Below, piece by piece: positions 1 through 7,227 of a stretch of 14,374 bases of DNA (within the stretch, counting starts at the first letter, position 1; each line of letters starts with the position of its first letter). The stretch lies in NCBI GenBank assembly GCA_964369725.1, contig CAYJGC010000045.1:1-14374 (forward strand). Reading direction: 5' to 3'. The stretch is from Paraeggerthella sp964369725. Lineage in GTDB: Bacteria > Actinomycetota > Coriobacteriia > Coriobacteriales > Eggerthellaceae. Both the position numbers and the translations under genes were made by a program. The notes under the pieces were generated by a model. The model did not search any database. It worked only from the letters and a program-made list of their open reading frames with translations, and was not told where the DNA came from.

Positions 1-917
1 GCCATTATGACTTGTAGCAATTCTGCCTCGTAAACATCAAGCGGACTAATATCCTTATTGGTGCTGATAGGACGCAATCGCGGACATGAGAACGAAATCT
101 CTGCATGCGGATACTTTCTTTGCAGGTAATAGGCGTGCATACCAGTTGCAAAAGCATCTTTGCGAAAATCCGCAAGCCCCAACAAAGCGCCAAAGGCAAC
201 GCCGCGCATACCCCCCTTCACAGCTCTTTCCTGAGAATCAAAACGATACGGGAAAACTCTTTTCTCGCCTCTCAAGTGGAGTTTTTCATATTCATCCGGA
301 TCATACGTTTCTTGATACACCGACACATAGTCTGCTCCACATTGATGTAGATACGCATATTCGTCACTGTTCATGGGGTACACTTCAAGACCTATGACCG
401 TGAAATATTTTTTGGCAAGTTTTACCGCTTCACCAAGATAGTTCACATCAGATCTACTTCTGCTTTCTCCGGTAAGAATTAAGATTTCGCGAAGGCCTGT
501 TTTGGCAATTTCTTTCATCTCTTTTTCGATTTGATTTAAATCAAGCTTTACTCGCTTTATCTTACTATGTGTATTAAAACCGCAGTACACGCAGCAGCTT
601 TCACAGTAGTTTGATATATAGATAGGCGTAAACATAGAGATTGAATTACCGAAGTGACGTCTTGTTTTTTCTCGCGCCAAGACTGCCATTTGTTCAAGAT
701 AAGGTTTTGCATGCAGAGACAAGAGCGCGCCAAAGTCATGCGGTGTGCAAACCTCGTTTTTGAGAGCTTTCAAAACATCCTGCTCGCAATAATGTCTCTC
801 CTCATTCATGGCTCGCAGCGTGTTTGCCTGAATGTCCGAATCCAAAACATCCATATGATCTAAATATTCCATATGGTCAATCTTGTTCTTTACAGTAATA
901 TTTGCAAACCTACTCAT
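1..917 (-). CDS. thiH: 2-iminoacetate synthase ThiH, radical SAM, 3' end outside the window
   Basis: Radical-SAM tyrosine lyase that cleaves tyrosine to p-cresol and dehydroglycine for ThiG. The minus strand reads open from ATG at 917 to the window edge, giving 305 complete codons of a family usually about 370 long, so the C-terminus lies outside. The [4Fe-4S] motif CX3CX2C is visible as C105, C109 and C112 in YISNYCESCCVYCGF, followed by the SAM-domain segments EILILTGESR (144-153) and GLEVYPM (176-182). The ATG overlaps the thiG stop by 8 nt (910-917), so translation is probably coupled. A full-length frame with the diagnostic cluster and the thiG neighbour make the call firm. Confidence 0.95.
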   Translation of the reverse strand, partial: MSRFANITVKNKIDHMEYLDHMDVLDSDIQANTLRAMNEERHYCEQDVLKALKNEVCTPHDFGALLSLHAKPYLEQMAVLAREKTRRHFGNSISMFTPIYISNYCESCCVYCGFNTHSKIKRVKLDLNQIEKEMKEIAKTGLREILILTGESRSRSDVNYLGEAVKLAKKYFTVIGLEVYPMNSDEYAYLHQCGADYVSVYQETYDPDEYEKLHLRGEKRVFPYRFDSQERAVKGGMRGVAFGALLGLADFRKDAFATGMHAYYLQRKYPHAEISFSCPRLRPISTNKDISPLDVYEAELLQVIM

Positions 918-1677
918 TCAAAAACCCCGTCAACGGCGAAGAGGCTACTGCCCCCCGTTCTACCACGCGACCTAAACCGGAGAGATACGCTTTACGACCT
1001 GCGTCAATTGCAAGTTTGAAAGCTGCCGCCATTTCCCTTACATCTCCTGCTGTCGCAATGGCCGTATTAGACATAACAGCAGCACAGCCCATCTCCATCG
1101 CCATACATGCTTCAGACGGTCTCCCAATTCCTGCATCAACAATGACGGGAAGGTCAATCTCATCAATGAGGATTTGAATAAACTCCTTTGTTGCAAGCCC
1201 CTTGTTTGATCCAATAGGCGAACCTAGCGGCATGACACATGCCGCACCTGCGCTCACTAAATCACGAGCGCTGTTAAGATCGGGGTACATGTACGGCATA
1301 ACAACAAAGCCCTCTTGGGCTAATGCTTCGGTAGCCTTGATAGTCTCATAGTTGTCAGGAAGTAAATATTTCGAATCTCTGATAACTTCAAGCTTAACAA
1401 AATCGCCGTAACCAATCTCGCGTGAAAGTCGCGCAATTCTCACAGCCTCTTCGGCATTTCTTGCGCCCGAAGTATTGGGCAGCAATGTAATATTTTCTGG
1501 AATATGATCCATGATATTTTCCATGCCACCCAAATTTGCACGGCGAAGAGCCAGTGTGATTATCTCTACTCCAGCATATTCAATTGCAGCACCGATTAAA
1601 TCAAGAGAGAACTTTCCTGATCCTAAGATAAATCTTGAATGAAACTCATGTCCACCTAACATTAATGTATCGCTCAT
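910..1677 (-). CDS. thiG: Thiazole synthase ThiG
   Basis: Condenses 1-deoxyxylulose 5-phosphate, dehydroglycine and ThiS thiocarboxylate into thiazole phosphate; cytosolic TIM-barrel enzyme. 255 residues, the normal family length. The Schiff-base lysine is expected at K95 in GDFVKLEVI, and the family signatures NTSGARNAEEAVR (68-80), MPLGSPIGSNKG and VDAGIGRPSEA with SNTAIA near the C-terminus are all present. I chose ATG 1677 because GGAG lies just upstream and the protein then starts MSDTLMLGG as in homologues; a longer frame from TTG at 1734 adds 19 residues with no family resemblance. It lies 93 nt after thiF and overlaps thiH. Confidence 0.96.
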   Translation of the reverse strand: MSDTLMLGGHEFHSRFILGSGKFSLDLIGAAIEYAGVEIITLALRRANLGGMENIMDHIPENITLLPNTSGARNAEEAVRIARLSREIGYGDFVKLEVIRDSKYLLPDNYETIKATEALAQEGFVVMPYMYPDLNSARDLVSAGAACVMPLGSPIGSNKGLATKEFIQILIDEIDLPVIVDAGIGRPSEACMAMEMGCAAVMSNTAIATAGDVREMAAAFKLAIDAGRKAYLSGLGRVVERGAVASSPLTGFLNE

Positions 1678-1770
1678 AACACTCCATTTCAAAGGTTTAG
1701 CGCTCTCACCTGACAAAATAATCGCCACTAACAATGTATAATTTTATCACTTGTGCTTTACTTCAAGAAC

Positions 1771-2400
1771 TTAACATTCTTCGCCAATAATTAGTCTTGT
1801 TATCATATTAGCCTGATGAGCAGCACATACAGCCACCCTTCCAGCAGTGAGAGTTTTTTGCTCATGCACATCAGTTTCAAAATCACCACACAGGTAAAAA
1901 TTATCCGTTATCTTTTTGGTTTTAATAGTATTGCTGCTCAAAAACCCTGCCATGCCACTTGCTGCAACCAGTTTTTTTCGTTGCCCAAAGTTTTCAAAAA
2001 ACTCATTTACAAACATTGCTTTTGTTTCTGCCTCATCAAATGCCTCACAAATAATATCGGCATTTTCAAAAATTTCTGCCGCATTGTCTCTTGTCACACG
2101 AGCATTTGTTGTAGTGACGGCAATATAAGGATTAATGTCGAGCAATCTTTGACACATAACCTCTGTTTTAAACTTACCAATATCAGACACGTAGTACTGC
2201 TGTCTATGGATATTGGAAATATCTACTCGGTCAAAGTCGACAAGATGAATATGACCCACACCCAAGCGCGCCAGCAGTATTGCGACGTTTGAACCAAGCC
2301 CCCCGAGACCGCCGATATAAACAGAAGTTTTGTCAAATTTTTCTTGATGCTCTTTTGTATGCCGTTCATGCAAAGCGGCGTAAAAGGTCTCTCTATCCAT
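1771..2400 (-). CDS. thiF: ThiS adenylyltransferase ThiF (family 2, short form)
   Basis: Activates the ThiS C-terminus by adenylation in sulfur transfer to thiazole. 209 residues; E1-like fold with the nucleotide loop GGLGGLGSNVA (30-40), the acidic strand HLVDFDRVD (52-60) and the arginine-bearing SNIHRQQY (62-69). The length and the opening MDRETFYAALHERHT match the short clostridial/actinobacterial family rather than the longer E. coli form, and I see no CXXC zinc pairs; a single Cys stands at 192 in VCAAHQAN. ATG 2400 is preferred over GTG 2424: it has GGGAG about 8 nt upstream and begins at the family's usual N-terminus. It follows thiS by 73 nt. Confidence 0.93.
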   Translation of the reverse strand: MDRETFYAALHERHTKEHQEKFDKTSVYIGGLGGLGSNVAILLARLGVGHIHLVDFDRVDISNIHRQQYYVSDIGKFKTEVMCQRLLDINPYIAVTTTNARVTRDNAAEIFENADIICEAFDEAETKAMFVNEFFENFGQRKKLVAASGMAGFLSSNTIKTKKITDNFYLCGDFETDVHEQKTLTAGRVAVCAAHQANMITRLIIGEEC

Positions 2401-2473
2401 GCACCCAGCTCCCGACAGTATCACTCGGCAGGCACCAGGCTATGCCAACAAAGCAAGCTTTACCAACTCTCAT

Positions 2474-2668
2474 CTAGCCGCCTCCTACAAAGGTTACAAC
2501 CTCAACTTGGTCGCCTGCCTCAAGAACTCTGGTGTCATACGTAGACCTTTTTGCAATTTCACCATTTATTTCAACGGCAATTCTTCGAGCGTCAAAGCGA
2601 GAAACAAGCACGCTCAAAGATGTACCCTCTTCGATTTCAATCTGTGCGCCATTGAGCGTTATCTCCAT
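2474..2668 (-). CDS. thiS: Sulfur carrier protein ThiS
   Basis: Small ubiquitin-like carrier whose C-terminal glycine is adenylated by ThiF and converted to a thiocarboxylate, the sulfur donor for ThiG. 64 residues, beta-grasp pattern MEITLNGAQIEIEEG, and a C-terminus EVVTFVGGG that ends in the required Gly-Gly. ATG 2668 is chosen because a perfect GGAGG lies 5 nt before it; the upstream GTG at 2692 would bury that site. It is the first gene of the thi operon, with no gene upstream on the same strand before the fic region. Confidence 0.95.
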   Translation of the reverse strand: MEITLNGAQIEIEEGTSLSVLVSRFDARRIAVEINGEIAKRSTYDTRVLEAGDQVEVVTFVGGG

Positions 2669-2704
2669 CTCATCCTCCCTTGATTTCAACACGCATCATA
2701 ATGC

Positions 2705-2731
2705 TTTACATGGTTTAAGGAAATTTGTAAA
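2705..2731. promoter_or_regulatory. Imperfect inverted repeat upstream of thiS
   Basis: Two arms, TTTACA at 2705-2710 and TGTAAA at 2726-2731, face each other across 15 nt, 37 nt upstream of the thiS start. The arrangement suits an operator or could be chance in an AT-rich stretch. No TPP riboswitch conserved blocks are recognised between thiS and fic. Confidence 0.25.
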
Positions 2732-2943
2732 CATGTTTGTCACTATAATAAATCTCTTCACACTGATTGAGCGCTCTTATTTCTATCTCACAGAAAAGAA
2801 CTACGACAAATGTATACGGTTCTTTTTTAACACGTATTCGTTCCCTTTGAATTGCAGGCATGAGCGTGTAGGTGTTTTCAACAAGATTAGCATGACCTCT
2901 GTCGTCGCCCGCATTAACACACCAGCGAGGCGAGCCCTTTCAT
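2715..2943 (-). pseudogene. Possible frameshifted small gene downstream of fic
   Basis: Directly after the fic stop, a perfect GGAGG (partly inside the fic stop codon) precedes ATG at 2943, but that frame ends after 9 codons. One frame over, 74 codons are open from 2939 to the stop at 2715, beginning KGSPRWCVNAGDD and later containing RGHANLVENTYTLMP. Removing one base in the AAAGGG run just after the ATG would join the start to the long frame and give about 75 residues. I do not recognise the product. It may equally be a chance open frame; the only support is the well-placed ribosome site and the frame length. Confidence 0.3.
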
Positions 2944-2951
2944 CTTGCCTC

Positions 2952-4240
2952 CTACCGAAAGCGATACTTTCCTTTTCCGTACCCAGACACCGGCTCAATG
3001 ATTCCAAACTCCACCATTTCGCGCAAAAGTATTGAGCTTCTTGTTGGCTTCAGTTCAAGTATCCTTTGGACATCCGACCTTCCGAATACACTTTGCCCAG
3101 CCAAAGTTTCTCGCAATTGCTGAACACGAGAGGCAGTCTTTGCGGTAAGCATATCCTGAATGCTCGCTTTTTTAACGCCAATGTTCACTTTCTCAAGGCC
3201 AATGTTCACTTTTTTTGAGTCAATGTTCACGTTTTCAAGGTCAATGTTCACGTTTTCCCACTCTTCAAAGGCCCCACCAATGTGCAATGCTCGANNNNNN
3301 NNNNNNNNNNNNNNNNNNNNNNNNNNNNNNNNNNNNNNNNNNNNNNNNNNNNNNNNNNNNNNNNNNNNNNNNNNNNNNNNNNNNNNNNNNNNNNGTCAAT
3401 GTTCACGTTTTCCCACTCTTCAAAGGCCCCACCAATGTGCAATGCTCGATTATGGAGCGGGTGGTTCTCACCCAAAAGGAGATTGCGCAAAAACATTTCA
3501 AGATACTCTGTTGTCTCATGGATGCCATTTTTCAAGTCGTTATAATTTGCCCTGACCAGTGAATTGCGAAAATACCACGCATTTTCGGCAAAGATATCAT
3601 TCGTCGCATTAAAACCTAATGTGCGCAAGTACTTAATGAAAAACACCGCCGTTGTCCTCGTGTTACCCTCACCGAATACATGAATCTGCCATAGCTTTGA
3701 CACAAACTCAGCAAAGTGATGGATAATCTCATCCATCGAAAGATTCTTATAAGAGAACTTTTTTTCTTGCAAAAGATCATAGTCTAGCGTTGCCCACAGC
3801 TCCGTGGCACTACCATACAGAACAGTTGCACCGTTTAGCACCCACTCTTTCTTCGTGATATTGTAATCGCGAATACATCCAGCGTGGGAATAGAGTCCAG
3901 TAAATAGTTTCTTGTGAACAGAAAGATACTCATTCGGCGTAAAGCTGAAGGCCTGCTCGGAAAGGAGCGCAGCAATCCTAATCGAAACCCTGTCAGCCTC
4001 CTCGGTACGGTCTGACACGTTGCGAGCAGGGTTTTCTTCGTAATAGATCTGCAAAAGCGTGTCTGCCTCTTCAAAGGAAATCTCACCTTCAATATTTCGG
4101 ACAGCAGTATGTATCAAATATTCCGACGCTTCAAGCCCATCAACTGCCTGCAGGCCAATAGCCGTATGCCACGCATAGCTTTTATCCCGCTTCTCCGGCT
4201 CAGATTCTTTGATATACTCCTTAAACGGATCTTCGTTCAC
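2952..4240 (-). CDS. Fic-domain protein with C-terminal winged helix, split by an assembly gap
   Basis: Probable protein AMPylase: Fic enzymes transfer AMP or related groups to target hydroxyls. If the 55-nt sequence repeated on both sides of the gap is one sequence, the frame is continuous and encodes about 377 residues. The Fic motif is HVFGEGNTR (187-195): catalytic H187, acidic E191, N193 and R195 are kept, with V for the usual Pro and T for the usual Gly. An SxxxE(G/N)-like stretch at 47-52 (VRNIEG) keeps the Glu but not the Ser. After the Fic domain comes a heptad repeat of VNIxxxx units, then a winged-helix-like end (VQRILELKPTRSSILLREM). GTG 4240 is preferred over GTG 4285: AGGTGG precedes it and it overlaps the upstream ORF as GTGA. 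The target is unknown. Confidence 0.8.
3158..3262 (-). repeat. 21-nt tandem repeat inside fic, five units
   Basis: The core CAATGTTCAC (plus strand) recurs at 3179, 3200, 3221 and 3242, exactly 21 nt apart, with a degenerate fifth copy at 3158. In the protein it gives VNIDLEN, VNIDSKK, VNIGLEK, VNIGVKK and ASIQDML, a seven-residue repeat linking the Fic domain to the winged helix. Because the unit is a multiple of three, copy-number change would keep the frame. The assembly gap begins 32 nt after this array. Confidence 0.85.
3240..3294. repeat. 55-nt sequence identical to 3395-3449 (left flank of gap)
   Basis: These 55 bases are repeated without difference at 3395-3449, immediately after the N run, and both copies abut the gap. 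This is the pattern left when two contigs sharing a terminal k-mer are placed side by side instead of merged. Read as one copy, the fic frame continues without break. Confidence 0.9.
3295..3394. other. Assembly gap, 100 N
   Basis: Exactly 100 undetermined bases within fic. The round length suggests a gap of unknown size rather than a measured one. The true distance may be minus 55 (simple overlap) or may include extra 21-nt repeat units. Confidence 0.99.
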
Positions 4241-4371
4241 TTCACACCACCTCGCTGTTGCTCTTTTACCTCTGTCTCGCCCCACCGGTATCCACGTTGA
4301 TATGACGGAATGTAGAAGTCTCCCTCTATGTCCCCAATCAGCTTTATGTCGAGTTTGATTTCGCTATTCAC
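4237..4371 (-). pseudogene. DUF262 N-terminal vestige (44 codons) overlapping fic
   Basis: From GTG 4371 the minus strand encodes 44 residues including IEGDFYIPSYQRGYRWGETEV. The IPxYQRxYxW block is the hallmark N-terminal motif of DUF262 (ParB-like nuclease/GmrS domain of GmrSD-type type IV restriction enzymes). Normal DUF262 proteins are several hundred residues, so this is a truncated start, followed by seven unrelated-looking residues and TGA. The stop overlaps the fic GTG as GTGA, and its own start overlaps the end of another ORF by 8 nt, the spacing expected of an old operon. It could be dead, or a retained short partner of Fic. The domain assignment rests on this one motif. Confidence 0.7.
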
Positions 4372-4618
4372 GGAGGTACGCTCCCTTTTCTACTTGCTCA
4401 GCGGCATTTTTGTGAAAGTATTTTGATATTATAGCCGAGCTGTTTCATCATCTGAATGAACGTCACGCATATTACCCCTTAACCCTCTCAATGAGTTCGT
4501 TTTTCCATGGTGGACAAATGCGGGCTTTGTGATCCACTCCGCCTAACTGACCAGATTATTCACGCACTTCGCTCATGAGCTTTCTAAAGAATCTTTCCAA
4601 GACGCCATCATCTCGATT
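4364..4618 (-). pseudogene. Broken ORF pieces between rRNA methyltransferase and DUF262 vestige
   Basis: No intact gene is visible. On the minus strand there are stop-separated fragments: one ending LERFFRKLMSEVRE just after the methyltransferase stop, one ending PPWKNELIERVKG, one reading VTFIQMMKQLGYN from 4466, and one ending FHKNAAEQVEKGAYLRE whose stop (4364-4366) lies inside the start of the DUF262 vestige. The last two are in different frames but abut, as if a single gene tail were frameshifted near 4420. I cannot name the parent genes; the fragments suggest deletion debris of an operon upstream of fic. Confidence 0.4.
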
Positions 4619-6058
4619 TTAGGGAATCAAACTAAGCGCGGTGATTGTTTCTATATGATCGGTGTGGGGAAACATATCTACAGGCTGAAGTGCCGTGACG
4701 GCATACCTATTCGCAACCAAAAACTCTACGTCGCGCACTCCTGTTTGAGGGTTGCACGAGACATACACAATACGCTTTGGGGCCAGCTTGACTGCTGCGC
4801 GTAAAAATTCTTCGCTTGACCCTGCACGGGGTGGATCCATAAGTAAAACATCAACCGTATGACCTTCAGAAGCCAGGTCAATCATAAAATCCCCTGCATC
4901 ACCCACCACAAATTCTGCGTTTTCCACACCGTTGTGGCGCGCATTTTGACGAGCATCGCGAATAGCTGATTCAACACTATCAACACCAATCACCTGCGCT
5001 GCACCATACTTTGCCGCAACCAGACCTATTGTTCCCGTACCACAATAGGCATCAATAACGCGCTCGGTACCCGACAAATTTGCCAGCTCAATGGCGCTCC
5101 GATACAACACCTCAGTTTGCACCGCATTAACTTGATAAAACGATTGCGACGAAATACGAAAACTTAAGTCACAGAGCGTATCCAAAATAAAACCCGGCCC
5201 GTACAATGTTTGTTCAAACTGCCCCAAAACAACATTGGTCTGGCGCGTATTAACATTTTGAACAATCGTTGTTATAGCGGGGCATCGCTTAACAAGTTCG
5301 CGACAAAACGAACGCGAGCCAGGAAAGTCACGTTCATTCGTTACTAGAGTTACTAAAATTTCTTCGCTCGCATGACCCACACGCACAACTACATGACGCA
5401 AAAATCCCGTTCCACGATTTTCATCATAGGGCGTCAACCCAAAACGCAACATAAGAGACCGAATAGCTCGAATAATTTGTTTTGCCTGTTTGTTCTCTAT
5501 AAGGCAATCATCGGTAGGTATAATGCAATGGGTTCCTTTAGCATACATTCCGCACAAAATCTCACGTTGAGCGGAGTTTTTATTACCACGATTCACTCGA
5601 GATTGCTTGCTACTCCTAAAGCCGTTCTGACCCGGTGCATTTGAAAGCTTACGCCCGGGTGCATAGGGAGACATTACCTTGTTGCGGTAAAAATAAGGGT
5701 CTTGCATACCCAAAATAGGACGCATGGTTTCCGGAGATACAACATGACTATACAACTCCGTCACCTGCGCATCTTTGACTCTTAGCTGCTCTTCATAAGG
5801 AGTGTCAATGTATTGACATGCACCACATTCGTGCGATACCGAACAACATGAGTCCAATCTTGACACGTGATTTGCGTGCGGAGAAGCTACCGTACGCAAA
5901 CTGTCATGCTTGTGATTTTTACGCGTCTTACTCACTTCGTCACGCTTCGCCTGCGTCGGCTTTGACCTACGTCCCAAATCTTCCTTTTGCGCCGATTTAT
6001 ACTGCTTGCCGGAAACTTTTTTACTTGCGTTCCCTTTTGCTTGGCGTCTCTCCGCCAT
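4619..6058 (-). CDS. rlmD: 23S rRNA (uracil-5-)-methyltransferase, RumA family
   Basis: SAM-dependent 5-methyluridine methyltransferase of rRNA. 479 residues. The iron-sulfur cluster cysteines fit the RumA pattern as C72, C78, C81 (SVSHECGACQY) and C185. SAM motif VIDAYCGTGTIGLVAA (334-349); LLMDPPRAG (405-413); catalytic C435 in YVSCNPQTGVRD; probable base E470 in DHIETITAL. Two oddities: residues 1-70 are a Lys/Arg/Ser-rich tail with no recognisable TRAM domain, and residues 138-166 form a Ser/Asn/Arg-rich insert before the GTHCIIPTDDC segment. ATG 6058 is chosen for the GGGTGG site before it; a start at 6109 adds 17 residues. RlmD versus RlmCD specificity cannot be told from sequence alone. 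Divergent from the next gene. Confidence 0.88.
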   Translation of the reverse strand: MAERRQAKGNASKKVSGKQYKSAQKEDLGRRSKPTQAKRDEVSKTRKNHKHDSLRTVASPHANHVSRLDSCCSVSHECGACQYIDTPYEEQLRVKDAQVTELYSHVVSPETMRPILGMQDPYFYRNKVMSPYAPGRKLSNAPGQNGFRSSKQSRVNRGNKNSAQREILCGMYAKGTHCIIPTDDCLIENKQAKQIIRAIRSLMLRFGLTPYDENRGTGFLRHVVVRVGHASEEILVTLVTNERDFPGSRSFCRELVKRCPAITTIVQNVNTRQTNVVLGQFEQTLYGPGFILDTLCDLSFRISSQSFYQVNAVQTEVLYRSAIELANLSGTERVIDAYCGTGTIGLVAAKYGAAQVIGVDSVESAIRDARQNARHNGVENAEFVVGDAGDFMIDLASEGHTVDVLLMDPPRAGSSEEFLRAAVKLAPKRIVYVSCNPQTGVRDVEFLVANRYAVTALQPVDMFPHTDHIETITALSLIP

Positions 6059-6203
6059 AATTGCCACCCGTCTCGTTAAATTTGTGCGTGCAAATATACC
6101 ACAGCGCACGAAAAGATACGCTCTACTCTTGCTTGAATTACATATTCAGTATAGGGTGTGTTGCGCATGTAAACTACTGTTTAACCTTGCGAAAGGATAT
6201 CTT

Positions 6204-6980
6204 ATGACCCGCTTCACTAATGTTATTGTTCGTCGCCCTGCCAAATCAATGGTGGAAGGCATCACATCAGCCCCTGAACTAGGAAAACCTGACTATGAAC
6301 TTGCCTTAAAACAGCATGACGACTACATCGCTGCGCTTAAACAATGCGATGTTGAAGTAACCGTACTTCCCGCCTTGGAGCAATATCCCGACTCATGCTT
6401 TGTTGAGGATCCAGCTGTTATCACTCGCTGTGGTGCCATTATTGCAAACCCTGGTGCCGACTCTCGCAATGGCGAAAAAGATGAGATTGAACCAGCCGTT
6501 CGTCAGTTCTTTGATAATGACCAGGTAAAGCTAATCCAAAACCCTGGCACTCTTGATGGTGGCGACGTCATGATGGTAGGAGATCATTTCTACGTGGGAC
6601 GTTCTGCGCGCACCAATGAAGAGGGTATCCGTCAATTTTTTGAGATTCTTGAAAACTGGGGCTTGAGCGGTTCAGAAGTTCCGCTGGAATTAGTTCTTCA
6701 TCTTAAAACAGGCGTGAACTATCTTGAAGATAACAACATGTTGGTATCGGGCGAATTTGTTACCAAAGCCGAATTTGACCAATACAATCGCATTGAGATC
6801 CCTGAAGAAGAATCATATGCGGCAAATTGCATCTGGGTTAACGGAACAGTCATTGTTCCTGCAGACTATCCCGCCGTTCTTGCAGCAGTTCAAGGTGCTG
6901 GCTATCCAACCATCACAGTTGACACCTCTGAATACCGCAAGCTCGATGGCGGCCTCAGCTGCTTAAGCTTGCGTTTTTAA
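6204..6980 (+). CDS. ddaH: Dimethylarginine dimethylaminohydrolase-like amidinohydrolase
   Basis: Member of the arginine-modifying guanidino-group enzymes; DDAH converts methylated arginine to citrulline and methylamine. 258 residues, the usual DDAH length. Expected catalytic residues are H166 in LVLHLKTGVNYLEDN and C253 in the terminal LDGGLSCLSLRF, with PDSCFVEDPAV (62-72) and TLDGGDVM (116-123) shaping the substrate pocket. ATG 6204 is preceded by AAAGGA at suitable spacing; the longer open frame from 6006 is antisense to the methyltransferase and is not used. Monocistronic, followed by a terminator at 7071. Substrate could be arginine, methylarginine or another guanidino compound; the short form without the arginine deiminase insert favours DDAH. 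Confidence 0.87.
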   Translation: MTRFTNVIVRRPAKSMVEGITSAPELGKPDYELALKQHDDYIAALKQCDVEVTVLPALEQYPDSCFVEDPAVITRCGAIIANPGADSRNGEKDEIEPAVRQFFDNDQVKLIQNPGTLDGGDVMMVGDHFYVGRSARTNEEGIRQFFEILENWGLSGSEVPLELVLHLKTGVNYLEDNNMLVSGEFVTKAEFDQYNRIEIPEEESYAANCIWVNGTVIVPADYPAVLAAVQGAGYPTITVDTSEYRKLDGGLSCLSLRF

Positions 6981-7070
6981 TCAAACCTGAATTCCAACCA
7001 ACGCTAGGTCTTATTAAATAACTTGACGCTTATAGGCCTCCACCGCCCAAACCACTTTACCCACTACCAC

Positions 7071-7112
7071 AAACCCCGCTTCTTGCAAAACCAAGCAGCG
7101 GGGTTTGTTTTC
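7071..7112 (+). terminator. Intrinsic terminator after ddaH
   Basis: A perfect 10-bp stem, AAACCCCGCT (7071-7080) with AGCGGGGTTT (7097-7106), encloses a shorter inner CTTG/CAAG stem and is followed by GTTTTC. It lies 90 nt after the ddaH stop on the same strand. Confidence 0.85.
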
Positions 7113-7227
7113 GAATGCTTCAAGAGGTAAAGAGATAAAAGCTGAGAGCTCTAGGAGACAAAATGCTAGTGCCCAAAATTGATCATTAAAACCTCTCGCC
7201 CGATTCGACAGCTGGCATCCTCAACAC

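Noticed and set aside
1816..2292. Plus-strand 158-codon open frame opposite thiF
   Set aside because: Fully antisense to a well-recognised thiF; composition is Cys/Ser/His-rich and looks like a shadow.
3158..3262. Could the regularly spaced repeats be a CRISPR array
   Set aside because: The unit is 21 nt with a 10-nt core and no unique spacers; it is coding sequence inside fic.
4466..4618. Idea that fragments near NELIERVKG and FIQMMKQLGYN are a HicA toxin
   Set aside because: The resemblance to HicA's C-terminus is vague, the characteristic GSHH segment is missing and the pieces are in different frames.
6006..6203. In-frame upstream extension of the DDAH frame from 6006
   Set aside because: It is antisense to the 5' end of the methyltransferase gene and has no family resemblance; ATG 6204 has a good ribosome site and the usual DDAH N-terminus.
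7163..7189. Eight-codon ORF after AGGAG on the plus strand
   Set aside because: Too short to support as a gene and no downstream gene on that strand for a leader peptide to control; kept only as part of a low-interest finding.
7121..7227. Possible tRNA or TPP-like element (CTGAGA, TTCGA-like bases)
   Set aside because: Only isolated motifs; no cloverleaf acceptor stem or the remaining TPP riboswitch blocks could be found.
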